This document shows positions 13,401-25,740 of a stretch of DNA of 64,000 nt, piece by piece. The DNA is from Dermacentor variabilis (taxonomy: Eukaryota > Arthropoda > Arachnida > Ixodida > Ixodidae): assembly GCF_050947875.1 (NCBI RefSeq), contig NC_134568.1, forward strand, positions 259,109,115 through 259,173,114. The letters are read 5' to 3'. How positions within the stretch are numbered: position 1 is the stretch's first letter; each line of letters starts with the position of its first letter. A program made the position numbers and the translations under genes. The notes below the pieces were generated by a model that saw nothing but the letters and a program-made list of their open reading frames with translations, was not told the origin of the DNA and ran no database searches.

Positions 13401-15621
13401 GTCTAAAACCCATCATAGACGGGCGTTCTCTCGCCTTTTCAATAATTTTTCGGATTCAAATTGGCTGGCAACGCCTGCGAAATGCGCAGCTGTCTGCAGA
13501 GCGAGAACAGCTGCACAACAGCTTTTAATCTTGCCGTGCTGCGTGGAAGTACTAGTTTTGAAAATTTAGCCAACGCGGGAATTTTAGCTTGCAGCTGCAG
13601 ACAAGCCGCTGAACGAGTTCTTCCCCATCCCCTTAATTGCTGAATGCGAATGCCTCACGGCAGTCCGTTTTCGTCCGTGATTTGTGAAATGTGACTCAGG
13701 TACAGGTGCAGCCATATGGTGCAACTTTCAAGCCAGCGCCTTCTCACCGCCACCTCCTCGCCGCTGAGACAGCCGCAAGGCGCGATGCGCAGCGCACGCA
13801 CAATAACCGGCGCCCCTTTATCGTCCACGTTATCGCCGAAACGTGGCATCACACGGCGTGCGGAATGCGGTGCTCGAGGCCATTCCGGAAAGTTTCGTGG
13901 ACAGCATCGTTGCGTCGCTTAAGCCGCGCCTTCTCATCCTCCTCTCTGTCCTTGTCGCATAGCGGACATCATATACCCATAGAGAAAGAAATTGATATAC
14001 CTATATAGCAGTCAGTCACACACTGCGCGCATGCCGCGTTATCTTAAATCATAGCCGCGTTTGTACTATCCGTAAGGTTAGCTGGTTACTTTGTTTGTAG
14101 TTTGGCCTGGGCTTGTTTATAGCAAGAAGAGTTTGGGAGACAATGGCGCTTCTTCATACGGTGACACGATACAAACGAAACGCCATAGGCACGGGCGGGG
14201 CTCCTACAAGCCTGTAGCAACGTGGTCGCCTCCTTCCCCAACGTGATGCGTTCGATCCTGCCTCTTTTTTTTTTTTTTGTACTGTATGGTATATGGAATA
14301 GCATTCCGCAGCAAGATTTCGTAATACCTCCTCGATGTGGCCAATATCAAGCTGTCGTGCACCCGGGTTCAGTGAAGCATTTTCAGCTCCGCGATCCCCA
14401 TGGCAACCGACGCCGAAATTTTATGTGCGCGCACTCGTTCACAGAGAGAACTGACTACGTCAATTATACGACTGAACAATGTAGTTTTGAAATGACGCTA
14501 ATGTCAGCCCACGACTTATGATCTTTCATGCAGAAATGAGCAGGAAGAAAACTCGATACGCGATATGCTCAATGTGCGCGTTCATGTATCAGGTGCATCC
14601 TTATGGGCCAAGGCAACCACCGCAATCCGCGCCCCTCCGAAACTAAGAAATAGTGCAAAGAAACCGGCAATGTTCCTCAAGCGTCGTCTAACTTGCATTA
14701 CAAAATTTATATTGGACTTAAACATTCTCGTCTTCACACGAAGGAGCATGCACAATATGGTCTTAAAACACATTCGTAATAGTAAATATAAAACTATGTT
14801 GCAAGAGGATAACTGCCATGTGGTTATGCCAACACAAACTGATCTTTAAACCATCGAACGACGAATGCACGCACCCGATGGTGCGGACTATTTCTTTTTT
14901 AGACGCGGAAGACGCAGAGGTGCGTTGTCAGTCTCCCGGTGGCATTTTGCAGGCCGGTAGTTCTGCGCAAAGGGCTAAAAATAAAACAAAAATACCTCTC
15001 CTGATACAGTGAAAGCTACATAATCTATTACGGCCGAATACAAATGGGATAAATTGATAAAGTGGCAACACGATTAAACTTCGGCTCCAAACCGTCAATG
15101 GAAAAAGCGAAGCGAGGCCACCAGATATGACAGGGCGTGTCCACACCGGTGCTTCTGGCGTCCGCCCTGTGGTCAGAACAGAACCGCGCCAGATACATGG
15201 TGTTAAAGTGCGGACATTCGCGGATTTAGTTGTGTAAGAATGAACTCGTATCTCTCACTGAAAACGCACCGAAGATGCTCGTGCGCCAATACCAAGGTCA
15301 CGAGGCGCGAGCAAACTACGTCGATCTGCAACTTTGGAATGTTAGACGCAACATGCACGACTAACAGCTGAAATCAGTGGTGCTACTATCCGTAATTACC
15401 ACGCGCGCTCTAGAAAAAAAAAGTGAACGTGTAACGAGATACGAACCAAATCCGCCCAGCTTGTTGAGCATCTTGCCACCGATAGCTGAACCGGCGCTCT
15501 TCGCGAGGTTCTTCTTGGCGTCATCGTCTCCAGAGGCAGCAACTTTGATGTTCTCATCGGTACAGAGCTGGCAGAGGATGTCCTCCAACTCCTTAGTACT
15601 CAGCTTGTCCAGATGAGCCAT
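8064..15621 (-). CDS. Unrecognised 156-residue protein, two exons
   Basis: Coding exons are 15621-15447 and 8359-8064, with a 7.1 kb intron. The donor is TTTG|GTTCGT and the acceptor is TGTGTGTGCAG|GGAGC; joining them in phase 1 restores one frame (GGF-G-SMFGG) of 156 residues plus stop. The N-terminal half (MAHLDKLSTKELEDILCQLC...) is acidic/helical. A Gly-Ser-Lys-Asp-rich linker follows at about residues 59-80. The C-terminal half is helical and ends in an amphipathic segment (VKQLITSAVKNFLGNFLKN) and Gly-Ala. I see no signal peptide, transmembrane segment or known catalytic motif, and I do not recognise the family. The clean join and coding-like composition make it a real gene. It starts about 0.7 kb from the putative first exon of the TP53INP gene, head to head. 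Confidence 0.8.
8972..9766 (+). mobile_element. Decayed pogo/Tigger-like DNA element, copy 1
   Basis: This stretch aligns along its length with 31660-32467. Shared blocks include the 'gttaattcga.tctggttaattcaattttt' start, 'aaattggcc', 'cagtcagcanncac', 'cctgccctagaaa', 'gcgaagctgactttag' and an 'attcgatcaattt' end. The two ends are imperfect inverted repeats built on TTAATTCGA, a form typical of pogo/Tigger elements. No transposase frame survives. It sits inside the long intron of the 156-residue protein gene. Confidence 0.6.
10362..10431. repeat. (AT)n microsatellite
   Basis: Uninterrupted AT dinucleotides, about 35 units, preceded by a short CT run. Open frames across it are artefacts. 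Confidence 0.97.
11775..11920 (+). repeat. Tandem duplication of a 73-base unit
   Basis: Two adjacent copies (11775-11847 and 11848-11920), each starting CCAGACAT and sharing 'gcagctgctgtg.catcgaatc.agcatgatg.ggccggca.agt'. They differ at about ten positions, so the duplication is not recent. It lies in the 7.1 kb intron. Confidence 0.85.
12400..12592 (-). mobile_element. SINE, minus orientation
   Basis: The reverse complement matches the element at 61246-61434 over almost its full length: GC-rich head with GGCCGC and 'gcatttcgatgggg', the middle 'cacnt.tnnacttag', 'ccnggnggtc.aaatt', and the tail 'gcgtgcctcat.atcag.tc' ending in 'gcacgtaaaa.ccc'. T-runs have expanded inside this copy. Two well-separated copies in opposite orientation make it a dispersed family. 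It resembles a SINE I remember from hard ticks; the name is not verified. Confidence 0.75.
13160..13194 (+). promoter_or_regulatory. Candidate TATA/Inr core promoter
   Basis: TATAAAAG at 13160-13167 in GC-rich surroundings, followed 31 bases later by TCAGAT, an arthropod-like initiator. Spacing is textbook, but no downstream coding region can be tied to it. It could drive a non-coding transcript antisense to the 156-residue protein gene, or be fortuitous. Confidence 0.3.
15447..15621 (-). CDS. Exon 1 of the 156-residue protein gene
   Basis: ATG at 15621 (reading down) gives 58 codons plus one base and ends at a GT donor at 15446-15445. A longer upstream reading frame exists in the same frame, but the stretch before this ATG looks like untranslated leader. 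The MAHLDKL start was chosen because the coding-like composition begins there. Confidence 0.75.
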
Positions 15622-15899
15622 GTCTGACGCCGGAAATAACGACTGGGAGAAGCTCACCACGAAGTGCTGCTGCGCGCGTACAACTGAGGCGTCCGGGCTG
15701 TGCGGAGGAATCAATCGGCCTTGACACAAAAACTGCGCCAATGCGGCAGCAGAAAGCGCCCGGAAAAAGACAGTTGTTTTGTTTGTGAAGTTTTGGATGC
15801 TATGTTTTCGATGAGTAAACATTATGTATGCGTAAAAGAAATATATGATAACGGTTAAATAATAAATCAGTGTTATATGGTCTGTTGTGCGTATATTTT

Positions 15900-16200
15900 G
15901 TCAAACGTTTTTTGGAAACTACATTAAACGTCACGTCCGGCAAAAATTGAACTTCCGGAAGTTTTTTTTGTTGTTGTTTCTGTTACTAGCGGCCCTCTCT
16001 ATTTTTCTGTTTTCGCTTTTGTTTTTTCGCCGCCATAAGAGCTCCAGGGAGCGTGCGTCATCACGTGACCTACGATCAGCTGGTCGACGCCGATTGGTTG
16101 CCCAGGGCACTGACGGCCAATCATAGCGTCCCCCCTTGACAACTGTCGAGCGCTCAGCAACAACAACAATAGCAAAAAGTTGCCTCAGCTGTGTGTTCAC
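15900..16200. promoter_or_regulatory. Divergent promoter between the 156-residue protein gene and the TP53INP gene
   Basis: The gap between the minus-strand ATG at 15621 and the plus-strand candidate first exon carries a perfect ETS palindrome ACTTCCGGAAGT at 15951-15962. It also has TCACGTGA (E-box/CLEAR-like) at 16061-16068, ATTGG at 16093-16097 and CCAAT at 16117-16121. Clustered ETS, E-box and paired CCAAT boxes in a short divergent gap are characteristic of TATA-less bidirectional promoters. The sites are seen directly; their use is inference. Confidence 0.6.
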
Positions 16201-16339
16201 TGTGCAAGGGTCGCTAGCTGGACGGAAGGCTTTGTTGTGGCATCCACTGACGTTATTTTACGAGTACTAAATGTATTGTAAGTCCTCCTGCTGACCAGAG
16301 TCATCGTCTGCCATCGCCAGGAACACCATCTTGACAAGG
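16200..16339 (+). other. Probable non-coding first exon of the TP53INP gene
   Basis: The sequence just downstream of the CCAAT/E-box cluster runs to a strong donor, GACAAGG|GTGAGT, with the GT at 16340-16341. The coding part of the TP53INP gene begins at 33.15 kb with an acceptor and 45 bases of leader, so an upstream non-coding exon is required, and this is the best placed. The 5' boundary is a guess, and the 16.8 kb link is inference. Confidence 0.45.
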
Positions 16340-19072
16340 GTGAGTCCATGCAGTTAACATTTCACAGTAACGACTCGGAGGTGACCGCTACAGTTGGGTC
16401 ATCCGAAGGTCCACACGGTTATTTTCATCGCGGTGCTTTGTATCCAGCCCCGATTTCTACTGGCCCAATGCTTCGGCAATCGCCAGCTCTTTAGCTATAA
16501 AGTTTTTGTCATGGATGGAGCGGAAATCGGTTTTCATTCTGCAGCCAAAAGGTACATTGCATGATCTAGTAGCTTGTTGTGTCTTGTGTATACGCGGTAC
16601 TGCTTTTGTTTTCAATGTCATGAATGCCCTTGATTCAAATGCAAAAATGAAGCGCTGTTCGTTCTTTGTTTTTACCCCGCGTCAGTGCATTTACCAGCGC
16701 CATATAACCGCGAGTGGCTCCGCGCGGAGAGCGCCAATGGATTAGCCCCGGAACAGCTCGGCTGTTATGGGGGGAAGAAGGGGGTTCCGGGGCGTTCCCT
16801 GTTCGCGCAGCCAGCCTTGGCGATGCTGCCCCAGCAGACGGCTCCGTGCCCGTCGCGAACGGGGGCAGGCTGGCCTACTCGGCGCGCGCACTTTCGCGCA
16901 GCTAGGTGTATTCTCGCCGCCCAGTATCTCCATCAGCCACCGCCGAGGCCTCGGCGGCACAATAATAATTGGGCTTGCATACACATAAACAATCCCGTTG
17001 CTGCGGAGACCTGGCACTCGAACGACTCGAACGGGCTCTTTCTTGTCCAACGCGCAGCTGATACACAGCGGCGTGCGTCATTTGCAGCCCGTTCACGGAA
17101 GCGACTTGGAGAGAGCCACTAGCTCGCTTATCGACATCTCGACATCACTCCAAGCGCGGTTTGGTTTGGGGGCGCGCTGCAGTGTGATACACGGGAGTGG
17201 GAGAGGGCGATCGTGCACCCACCACCACCGTTGCTTGGTTTCACTCATTCGGGTTTCATTACGTCAGTGCCTGCGCGCATTCCCTTGTTCCCTGCCTATG
17301 GCGGGTTATTTCCGAGTATATGCGGGCTGCGCTCTTTCGGCCGCCTATTTCGAGAGGCTATAGTGTACACTGGCGTGCTTGTGGGCTCGACGAGCAGCGT
17401 GCCCCTTCGACTTTGCATGACAGTTGCAAGGTCGCGTAGCGCGCGAACGCCGTAGCAACTGGCCCCGCTGCAGCTGAGTGCGCTTTCGTGGACACAGCGT
17501 ACCCCCCCACCCTCTGCTTTCAGCAATGACGCGGCCGTCACTGTACCGTACGTGAAACGACTGACTCAGGCAACGAGAGAATTAACACGGCCTAGTTAAC
17601 CAACTGCGTGAAAATGATAATGCCTAGATGCTATATACGCCGTCTATCGTGGTCCCTGATTCACTTCACCGACGGCAGGAATACCTGTCTTGCTTGTTTG
17701 CAACTGCTGTCAGAGCGCGTCGAGACATGCCCTGGCGGCGTTCTGTACTATCCCGTGACATGTGCAGTTTGTGGTCCACTTTATCCTGTACCACTATTAA
17801 GTAGTGGCAGTACTTGCGTGGAGTTACTGCCGTACGCGGTAAACAGGACGGCGAGAGGCGACAAACTATTAGCGGGGCAGAACTGGCTACATTTGAAGCT
17901 GCCGCAGCTCGGGCTTCGTTGCATAGCACAGAAGCTCTGCGGGAAACAGTGCTGCCTTGGTGTGGTTGCTTCACACAGCACTCGACGTCGTGCGCTAGTG
18001 TCAGCTAAATGTATTTCGGCGTGGTCAAGCGACAGCGCTTGGTACGTATAAATTTGTAAACCCGATGACCTTTCAGAAAGTTAAACGAACAGTTGCAGCG
18101 CTTGTTTTGCGTATCTCAAGCAGTTGACTGTGGGTACATTGGAAGCAAACTGGCGGCGATATGTTTTGCAACAGCGCCGTCAGGCGTATTGCGCGCGTTT
18201 GAATAGCCTACCGGCGAGCCTGTGCTCATGTTTGACACTGCTTCTTGCAGTCCTTAAATTTATCACGGATAGCGAGACATCAGTGCAGGGTATATATCCA
18301 CGGAAGCCGCTTATCTTGCCAAGCATATCCCTTCGTGGGTGTACGCCCCCTCGGGTTGACCGCGCGCTCCGAGTGGCCTCAGCAGGATGTTGCCAAAGCG
18401 TTTTGCCAAACACTGTGCGTTTAGCAAAGGTGTCCCCGCTTTGACCTTGGGAGTGTGGAGGGGCAGATTGCCAAGCGAGACTGCAAGGGCCGCTGTGCCG
18501 TGCTTATTTTGTGCGACACGCGTTTCTCTTTCGAGACCGCAGTGGTGGTGCGCCAATGAGCCTTCATGTTCGCGTTCGGCTTGAGCCGCGCCCCGCTCAT
18601 GAAGTGCCACTGTTGTGCTAGGAAAGCTTCCAAAGCCCATGCACTTTTACTCTGCGAACATATTTTTTTCTCGCTTATCAATAAATGGCGCGTTATTCTG
18701 CTTTCGATGGACACCTTCTTTTTCTCCCTCACAACGGGATGTAGAGAGTTCGAAGTAAACTGTGTGCGCGGGCGCAAGGGCGTTGCACATGTACTGCTGA
18801 AAGCAAACCTCTCCTGTGGTGCGATTTTCAACGACGTTCATCGTGGGCAGGAAGCTTCAAAAAGCTTTGTGCTTACATGGATGGTCAATCTCCCGCTTTG
18901 AAAACTGTCCAGAAGTGATTTGTTTAGAGAACGCGCTGATCCCGTCAATGACACTGATCAATGACTGAAGGTTACCGAAAAGCAGCCGTAAGTTGACCTA
19001 AAACTGCCCGATGAAATTACAAACATTCCAGAAAGACGTCAAGTTCATTTAGTCTTGATTTTGTTGTAGTTA

Positions 19073-19128
19073 TTCGTAGATCTCTGCCTCTGAGACTTCG
19101 TAGTCTCAGAGGCAGAGATCTGGCTACG
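19073..19128. repeat. Perfect 20-base hairpin
   Basis: Arms 19078-19097 and 19102-19121 are exact reverse complements around a TCGT loop. Outside them CGTAG pairs with CTACG across a two-base bulge. A stem this long with a four-base loop is far beyond chance for the locus. No coding region uses it. Confidence 0.9.
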
Positions 19129-21323
19129 CGGAATTTTATGTAAATGCAGTAGGGGGCGATCTTGGCGGACATGGAGTCACTTGATCGGCACTCTTTTCCT
19201 CGCCCTTCTTGCAAGGCAGTTGGTTGCGTAGACGGAGAAACATGCGTGCCCTTCTCGAGCACAGCTGAGAAAGATCGAGCGCGCTGGTGCTTACCGGCCA
19301 GTGTATGAAGACTACGTCAAGCGGCACGTCGCTTGAGGCTTTGGCCCCGAGCCAAGCGAGTGAGAGGGAAGGTATATAGACCGTTTGATCGGAACACGAG
19401 AGCTTGACCTACCGTACGTGGCAGGCTGTCACCGGCTTCAAGGCACCATGCAGTCGGTGACAGTCAGCTTATGTCATTTACTGGGAGTTGACACATACAG
19501 TAGATGTCGATATGTAGAGTTCCAGACGCTTGCAACACCGAAGATCTAGTTCATTCTACACGACGCCACACCAACTTGCCCAGCTACAAGTCCTTTTGAG
19601 ACTCTAGTCCATTAAGCTGCGTAGCGTGTTCCACTGTACCGCCACTTCAATGTAACTGCCGTAATTCTAACAACTGACTTGATAATTGTGAATAAGTGTC
19701 TGTGGCAGGTGGAAGAACTTTCATGAAAGGGGAAAAAATTGTCATACCTTTAAGTATAGCATATCCTATACCCCAGGAAAGGCGGTGGTGTCGGTTTCGA
19801 CCCCCCTATATGCCAGGACGGAGTTTGCTTCAATTGCGAAGCTTTCTTTCTGAGGAATTACTATTGCGTGGGTGAGGCCAGGATTTTTCTGATGGGAGGA
19901 CAGATTATTTTGGTTGGTGATGCAGGAGGGTGCTCTATCACTTGGCAATCCATGGTGATATCAGGAGGGGGGGAGGGGTCCCCCTTCCCTTCAGCGTTTC
20001 ATGAGTTGACCCCCTGCAGTATAGGTTTTCTTCATATGGCTTCATATTTTCAGGTGGATGGCACTTTTTCACTTTCAACGCCTGGCTTTGAAAATGTCAA
20101 CGAATTCGAACTGCATCCGGATATATATATATATATATTTGGTTTTTTTATCTTTTTAATTTAATTCTGCTCGCCACGACCTGCTTGTAATCTGTTTATG
20201 ACTGCCGCCATTAAAATAGGAAGGGGTGAGTAGCATATACTAGACTACTCTGGCACATTGTAGAAATTACAAGCAACGGAAACTATAAAGTGATGCGCAA
20301 CACGTATTATACCACAGTGTATTGACGGGATGTCATAAAATAAAGTTTGGAATGTCGGGAGCTCAAGCAGGATGAACGGGGCAGTCTGTGCATGCGCTGC
20401 TCTATTGTAGCATTATAGCGTTGTGGTGTAACTGATATCCATGTCTTAACCTATAAATGGTATGTCTTGGAAGGAAGACTCCCCCCCCCCCTCTCCCCCA
20501 ACCTTAGGAATACGAATACAAATAAACAAGGAACATATCTGGATTGAAAGCTTAATTTATGGTCTCGCACGTGCTAGGTGACATCGTACAGCGCGCGGCT
20601 GGCACGCGGTATTTTTGGGTCAAACTTATATATAGCCACATATACTAGAAGGGTTATATATGCAGCGTGCGGAGATCTTCGGATTTGGTGAAAATGAAGT
20701 TTTACAGTCACCTATCATGTGGGTGATGTTTCAATATGTATAGTTTGTCATTCCAGCGGCTCTCGTGAACTTTCTTAGTCTTTGGCGACAGTTTTGAAGC
20801 CTCGACGCGCGTCGAAAACTATCGCGGGACCGCATATGATACCCCCGCGCGGGACGTATACAGCTTTCAATACATTATACATAACCTACAAGAGATCCCC
20901 ATTGCGCGATTGGAAAATCCGCGCGCGCCGCCCAATCTCTGATGCCGTGCTCCAGGCATGAAAAAAAGTAAAAATTAAGCGCATACTATAGAGAGAAGAC
21001 TGAGAGGGGCAGATGACCTCCTCCTCTTGCTCTTCTGAGCTCTAGGAGCGCTACGGGCATGCTTCAGTGGCTTGTAGAGACCGGTGACGTACACCCTTTG
21101 TCAAAAGCTTGTACAGGCGCACCTGCCACTCCAGAGTCCAGATCTCTGGGTGGCGAGTGCGAGAGTTATTTTCATTTCCCAAAGAGTAATAAATCATATA
21201 TGGTATATACAGCATGAACTCCCTCAAGCAGCGTGTACTCAGCTTGGCGATCTTGGGAAGCTAGCTTTGTGAACTGAAGAAGAACGGCAGGTGGGGCGAG
21301 TTGGTGGTTTTCAAAAACGCGCT

Positions 21324-21418
21324 AAACACGTACACCGGACAACAGAATGGAGGATAGGACGCACGCGGTGCAGCGTTTTTTTTTTTTTTTTTTTTTGTCC
21401 GGTGTACGTTTTAACACT
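21324..21418. repeat. Inverted-repeat (MITE-like) element
   Basis: GTACACCGGACAA near 21331 pairs with TTGTCCGGTGTAC near 21397, and the arms extend imperfectly outward. The interior holds 'aggataggacgcacgcggtgcagcg' and an expanded T-run. It is similar in build to the hairpin at 46973-47077. Confidence 0.65.
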
Positions 21419-22399
21419 GTTTTTAAACATCATAGCTTTGTAGCTTTGTGACTCGAGCAGTGACTTCGAAACTTTTGGTATAAGAGATAAGCTATAAAAT
21501 CAGATATTCTTTCTAGTACTGTATTCCTCATCCGTATGTCGCAGCAAGCGCAACTACTTTTGGGGAGCAATGCACAGCTGCCATGTGCACAACCATTGAG
21601 GCGGCAGCGAGATATTCGGCAGCGGATGCGACCTCTGCGAAAAAGTGCTCTGCAACTGGCACTCCTTTTTGGATATCTATGGTCTACTACCGTGTCTCTG
21701 ACTGACTCCGGTAGGCTACTGAATACAGTAGAGCGGCGGTTGCGTCCTTAGTGCTTAATATGACATTTGGGGCGGGCCCACCTTTATTTATTTGCTCTTT
21801 GTTTTGGCGGTCTCACTTTCATTTGTCATTGGTTGAGACGGCAACTTGAGAAGCCTGAAAATCCTCCTGGATCGAGTTCGTTAACACAACTCGACAGCAC
21901 ACGTCGCCTGCTTTCCGCCATGTTTTGCTCGTATATAGCGAGAAAGAGCAAGAGCGTAATTGGTTTAATGTATATTTTTTGCCAGTTTCGTTATAATGAT
22001 TTTGATCAAATTAGACAGTGGCATGCCGTGGTGTGACGTGTGAGAAGCGATAAAATGTTTTGCAAGCGACGATTTACACTTTCGTAGCAGTGGCATACGT
22101 AACAATTAAGGTAGGGACACGCCGCACAACCAGCTCAGCAGAGTGCATACGTCGCCGAGCTGCTACATCCTGAAGGCAGGGCTTGCAGCATCTTTAGTGC
22201 GGTCTCTTCCGGCTTCAGAGTTCAAGCGGTGATTTGTTGTACAAAACGTATCACATAAATTGTAAATCTGCTCGCGAGCCTGTACGCTCCCAGTCTCGGG
22301 TAATTCCATAAAGCTCTGAGTGCCATGTATTCAGAAGAACAGCTCCTTAGAAGAGAGTTTCTTAAAATATTAAACAAGTAATAATGATAATCAGGAGAA

Positions 22400-23018
22400 A
22401 TCACAACCGTCTGTCGTTGTTTGTTGTGAGAGTCGTCGTCGGCCGGTCAAATATGCCGAGCATTTTATCCAACGCATGCCGACCACAGTTCGACACTTTG
22501 ACAAGGCTCTCGCTGACAGGGCGAAATCCCCGATCGTCATTTTCTTGCCGCGATAAAAGGACACGCTCGAGCGCCAGCCGAGTGAATCGCTTTCCGTCGG
22601 CGCCATCCGTGTGGAAAGGCGCTCCTCCTCCTCAGCCCCGGGTCGCACTGGGAAAGCCTGCGGCAGTGTCCGCGATGCTTTCGGGTTGCGCGGGTCGTCG
22701 ACCGTGGCAGCGGCGGTGCGCCCCCTCGTCCGAGGGCCCCCACCGACGCCTTCCGACGGGCCGTCGCCAGTTGCGGCCCGTAGTGACGTGCCCTCGCTCT
22801 GCGCCCGGTCCCCTTGGTCGCGCGAGCGGGGCACGTGCGTGGCTGCGCGAAGCTGGGAGCAGCCGACTCGGTATAAAGCGGGCCGGTCCTGGAGGCAGTG
22901 CGATCGCAGGCGCATCATGCTATCGCGTTACAGGCGCTTGGGTGTAGCCTGTGCGGTTTCTCGCTTTCGTTTTCGTCACGGCAAAGCGGTTCGGACGCGC
23001 GCGTTTGTCACTCTGAAG
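22400..23018 (+). promoter_or_regulatory. CpG-rich island with a TATA box and donor
   Basis: A strongly GC- and CpG-rich block. TATAAA lies at 22872-22877. A donor CTGAAG|GTGATG lies at 23016-23020, so a start near 22902 would make an exon of about 117 bases. It may be an alternative first exon of the TP53INP gene or an unrelated transcript. Long frames here are open on both strands and are a by-product of GC content. Confidence 0.35.
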
Positions 23019-23398
23019 GTGATGTAGTGTCGGACGTCTAGCGGCAGATTTTTTTGTTGGACCTTTGGTTGGCCATATATCGGATATTTTTTTTTTTCTT
23101 CCCGCATTTGCTTTTAAAAACTGCGTGTGAAAGATAGCAGCGTACATATTCTGCTTCTCAGTTTAGTAAGGACCGTGCAGGCGGCGACCGTACTCTGCGC
23201 TCTCCAGTAAGCAACTCCACTGCTTCTCGGCTAGCTATGAATCAGGTCAGGGTGTTCATCTCGGCGTGATATCTGATTGCTTGCTTACTTTGCTTGCCCT
23301 CGGTTCTTCGGGAAGTCCCGGAGCACGAGCAGCCTGGGTGCGCACGTTTCGCCCTTGTGCGATCCACTTCAATGACTTCCCTATCGTTTTACTATAGG

Positions 23399-23402
<4 letters not shown>

Positions 23403-23453
<51 letters not shown>

Positions 23454-23463
23454 TATATATATA
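23403..23463. repeat. (AT)n microsatellite
   Basis: AT dinucleotides with one AAT interruption near 23450. Confidence 0.95.
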
Positions 23464-23790
23464 CGCAAGCAATATTTCGCTGGTCAAGTAGTACCAGTGG
23501 TTCGACAAATAGATAACATTTTATTGAAAGATATTTGATGTAACGAAAAATCTAAATGCTGCATCATCTTCACTGATCATACTGAACTATAAAAAATATC
23601 TTATTTGAGGACTCAAACTATGACTATGCTATTATTATTACAATTACAATAATAATTATTAATAACATTCAACCATCTTGTTTATTTGCTTTGCAACAGC
23701 AAGTTATCCAGATAACTTCGCGACCTATTGGGACCATTTCTAACATAATTATGTAACCTTAGTCTGCTACTGCACCCAGCACGGCCAAAC

Positions 23791-23888
23791 CTTCATCTGT
23801 AATAGGGCTAATATATAACTTCATATAATATAATATCATATATATATTCATATATATATAACTTCATCTGTAATAGGGCTAATATATA
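23791..23888 (+). repeat. Direct repeat separated by an AT-rich spacer
   Basis: The 27-base segment beginning CTTCATCTGTAATAGGGC occurs at 23791-23817 and again, identical, at 23862-23888, with ATAT-rich sequence between. This is probably a small slippage-type duplication. Confidence 0.85.
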
Positions 23889-24504
23889 TTTCACTACTCT
23901 ATAAGCAAGCACTTAGACAATATTACTAGGCTGATATATGAAACTCCTATATCAGACTAATAACTATCTTATTCAACGAATAATTTATTACACTACAGCA
24001 AATCTGTATCGGAATTTTCGCGCGTTCATGCATGTCTCGCCGTGAACGCCACCTCCATGTCTGCCTGCTGTTCCTCGCGCGCGTCGATCATTTCCTCAAG
24101 TACTCCGCCCTGCCCGTCGCTCAGACAAGCCATAGGCTCAGCTACCGCGGGCAACAATGCAGCTTGTTGCAACGGTTCGCACTATGGGCGCATACGTTCA
24201 ATCATAGAGCGGGACACAACCCGCTCTACAAATAATGAGAAGCTGCGCATATTTGGCGCACGAGTTGAGCACATGGCTTACATGCATAGACCATATGACA
24301 ACCGTGTAGGCCGTGTGGTATCTCTCTGTAGATAAGCCAACCTTTCGCAGGCCTGACCGCGCAGAGAATCTCCTAGGCCATCAGCGTTTTGCGGTGGCGT
24401 GCTTCCCGATAACGTATGGTCCAGAAGCACTGAATACCATTATTGACGATAGAATTCTAATGAATCAGCGGCGTGCCAGTTGACGCCACACATGTAGAAA
24501 TGTG

Positions 24505-24675
<171 letters not shown>

Positions 24676-25740
24676 TCGCGCGCATGTTTTACGGAATCTC
24701 TGGATTACACTGTCAAATACGAGACTTAGCTGTCAGACAGCACTCAGCGTCTGAGTTGCTCTGACGCAGTAACAAAACGTGTGCATTATGCACGGTGCTT
24801 CTGTATAGTAAATATGTTCAGGTAATGGTCGATATAAACTTCGCTTTCGGCAGGTCTTACCTTTCATACTACAGTACGTGTAACAAGGCGGAGAATGTGG
24901 CGAAGGCCGCGATGGAGGCCCTGATCATCGCGTTTTATTTGTCATTGCAGACTACGCGCAGTGAAGAACCCCGGAATCCCGGACAGTGGACGATGCCGCT
25001 ATAGTACAGTATTAGGACTCGCGAAAGAGTGAAGTTAAACTTGTTGGAATATACAGAGGCGCGCGATTGTAATCGACGGATTTAACAGGTATCCCTTAAA
25101 AAAACCCTGCAAGCTTTTTATTTGCTTTCCTCACCGCATTTGCGTTGAGAAATACAGGGCGAGCAACTCCGAAAGAAAGAAAACAGCAGCACTTTTTAAT
25201 TCTCGCGCAAGAACGCCGTGCCCTGCGAAGATAACACGGCAGCCGCAGCTCGCGACGGTTCGCGGCGCGCTTGGCGGTATGCTGTTATTGCAGCACTTGT
25301 TTTGAATCCTGAGCGCAGCAGTGAAAGGCCGCCTGGAAGGAATGCCCACATGGGTGATGGAAATAGCTTGAGCAATGGCTGGCTGCGGTGATGAAACTCC
25401 TCAAGCCTGTTCTCGTGTTGCTGAAGTCACGCGTATAACTCGCGTAGTACAGTTGGCAGAAGCCCCTTTTTTGTCCGTGGGGCTTCGAATGGGATATGCG
25501 GAGCGGCAGTTAAGGGAGCCGGTTTCACACGTGCGTGCCTGCGTGCCATATTTAAGATGGCAATTCCCTAGGGAAAATTCCAATAGAAATGTCTGTTGGT
25601 CTTGTACGAAATATATAGGTCTAATAGGAAAACCTACAGGTATCCCATAGCAGAATGTACAGCTAGGTCCTATAGCAAAGTGTACAGGTCCTATAAATAT
25701 TTTTGCCAGTCCTGTATCAGGGCAATACAGTGTTCTTTAA

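Noticed and set aside
16685..17122. 145-codon frame downstream of the putative first exon
   Set aside because: Overlapping frames on both strands in GC-rich sequence, no conserved motif, and it lies in the presumed intron.
22384..22947. 187-codon open frame on the plus strand with a 175-codon frame opposite
   Set aside because: Both strands are open because the block is very GC-rich; the proteins are Arg/Ser/Pro-rich without motifs.
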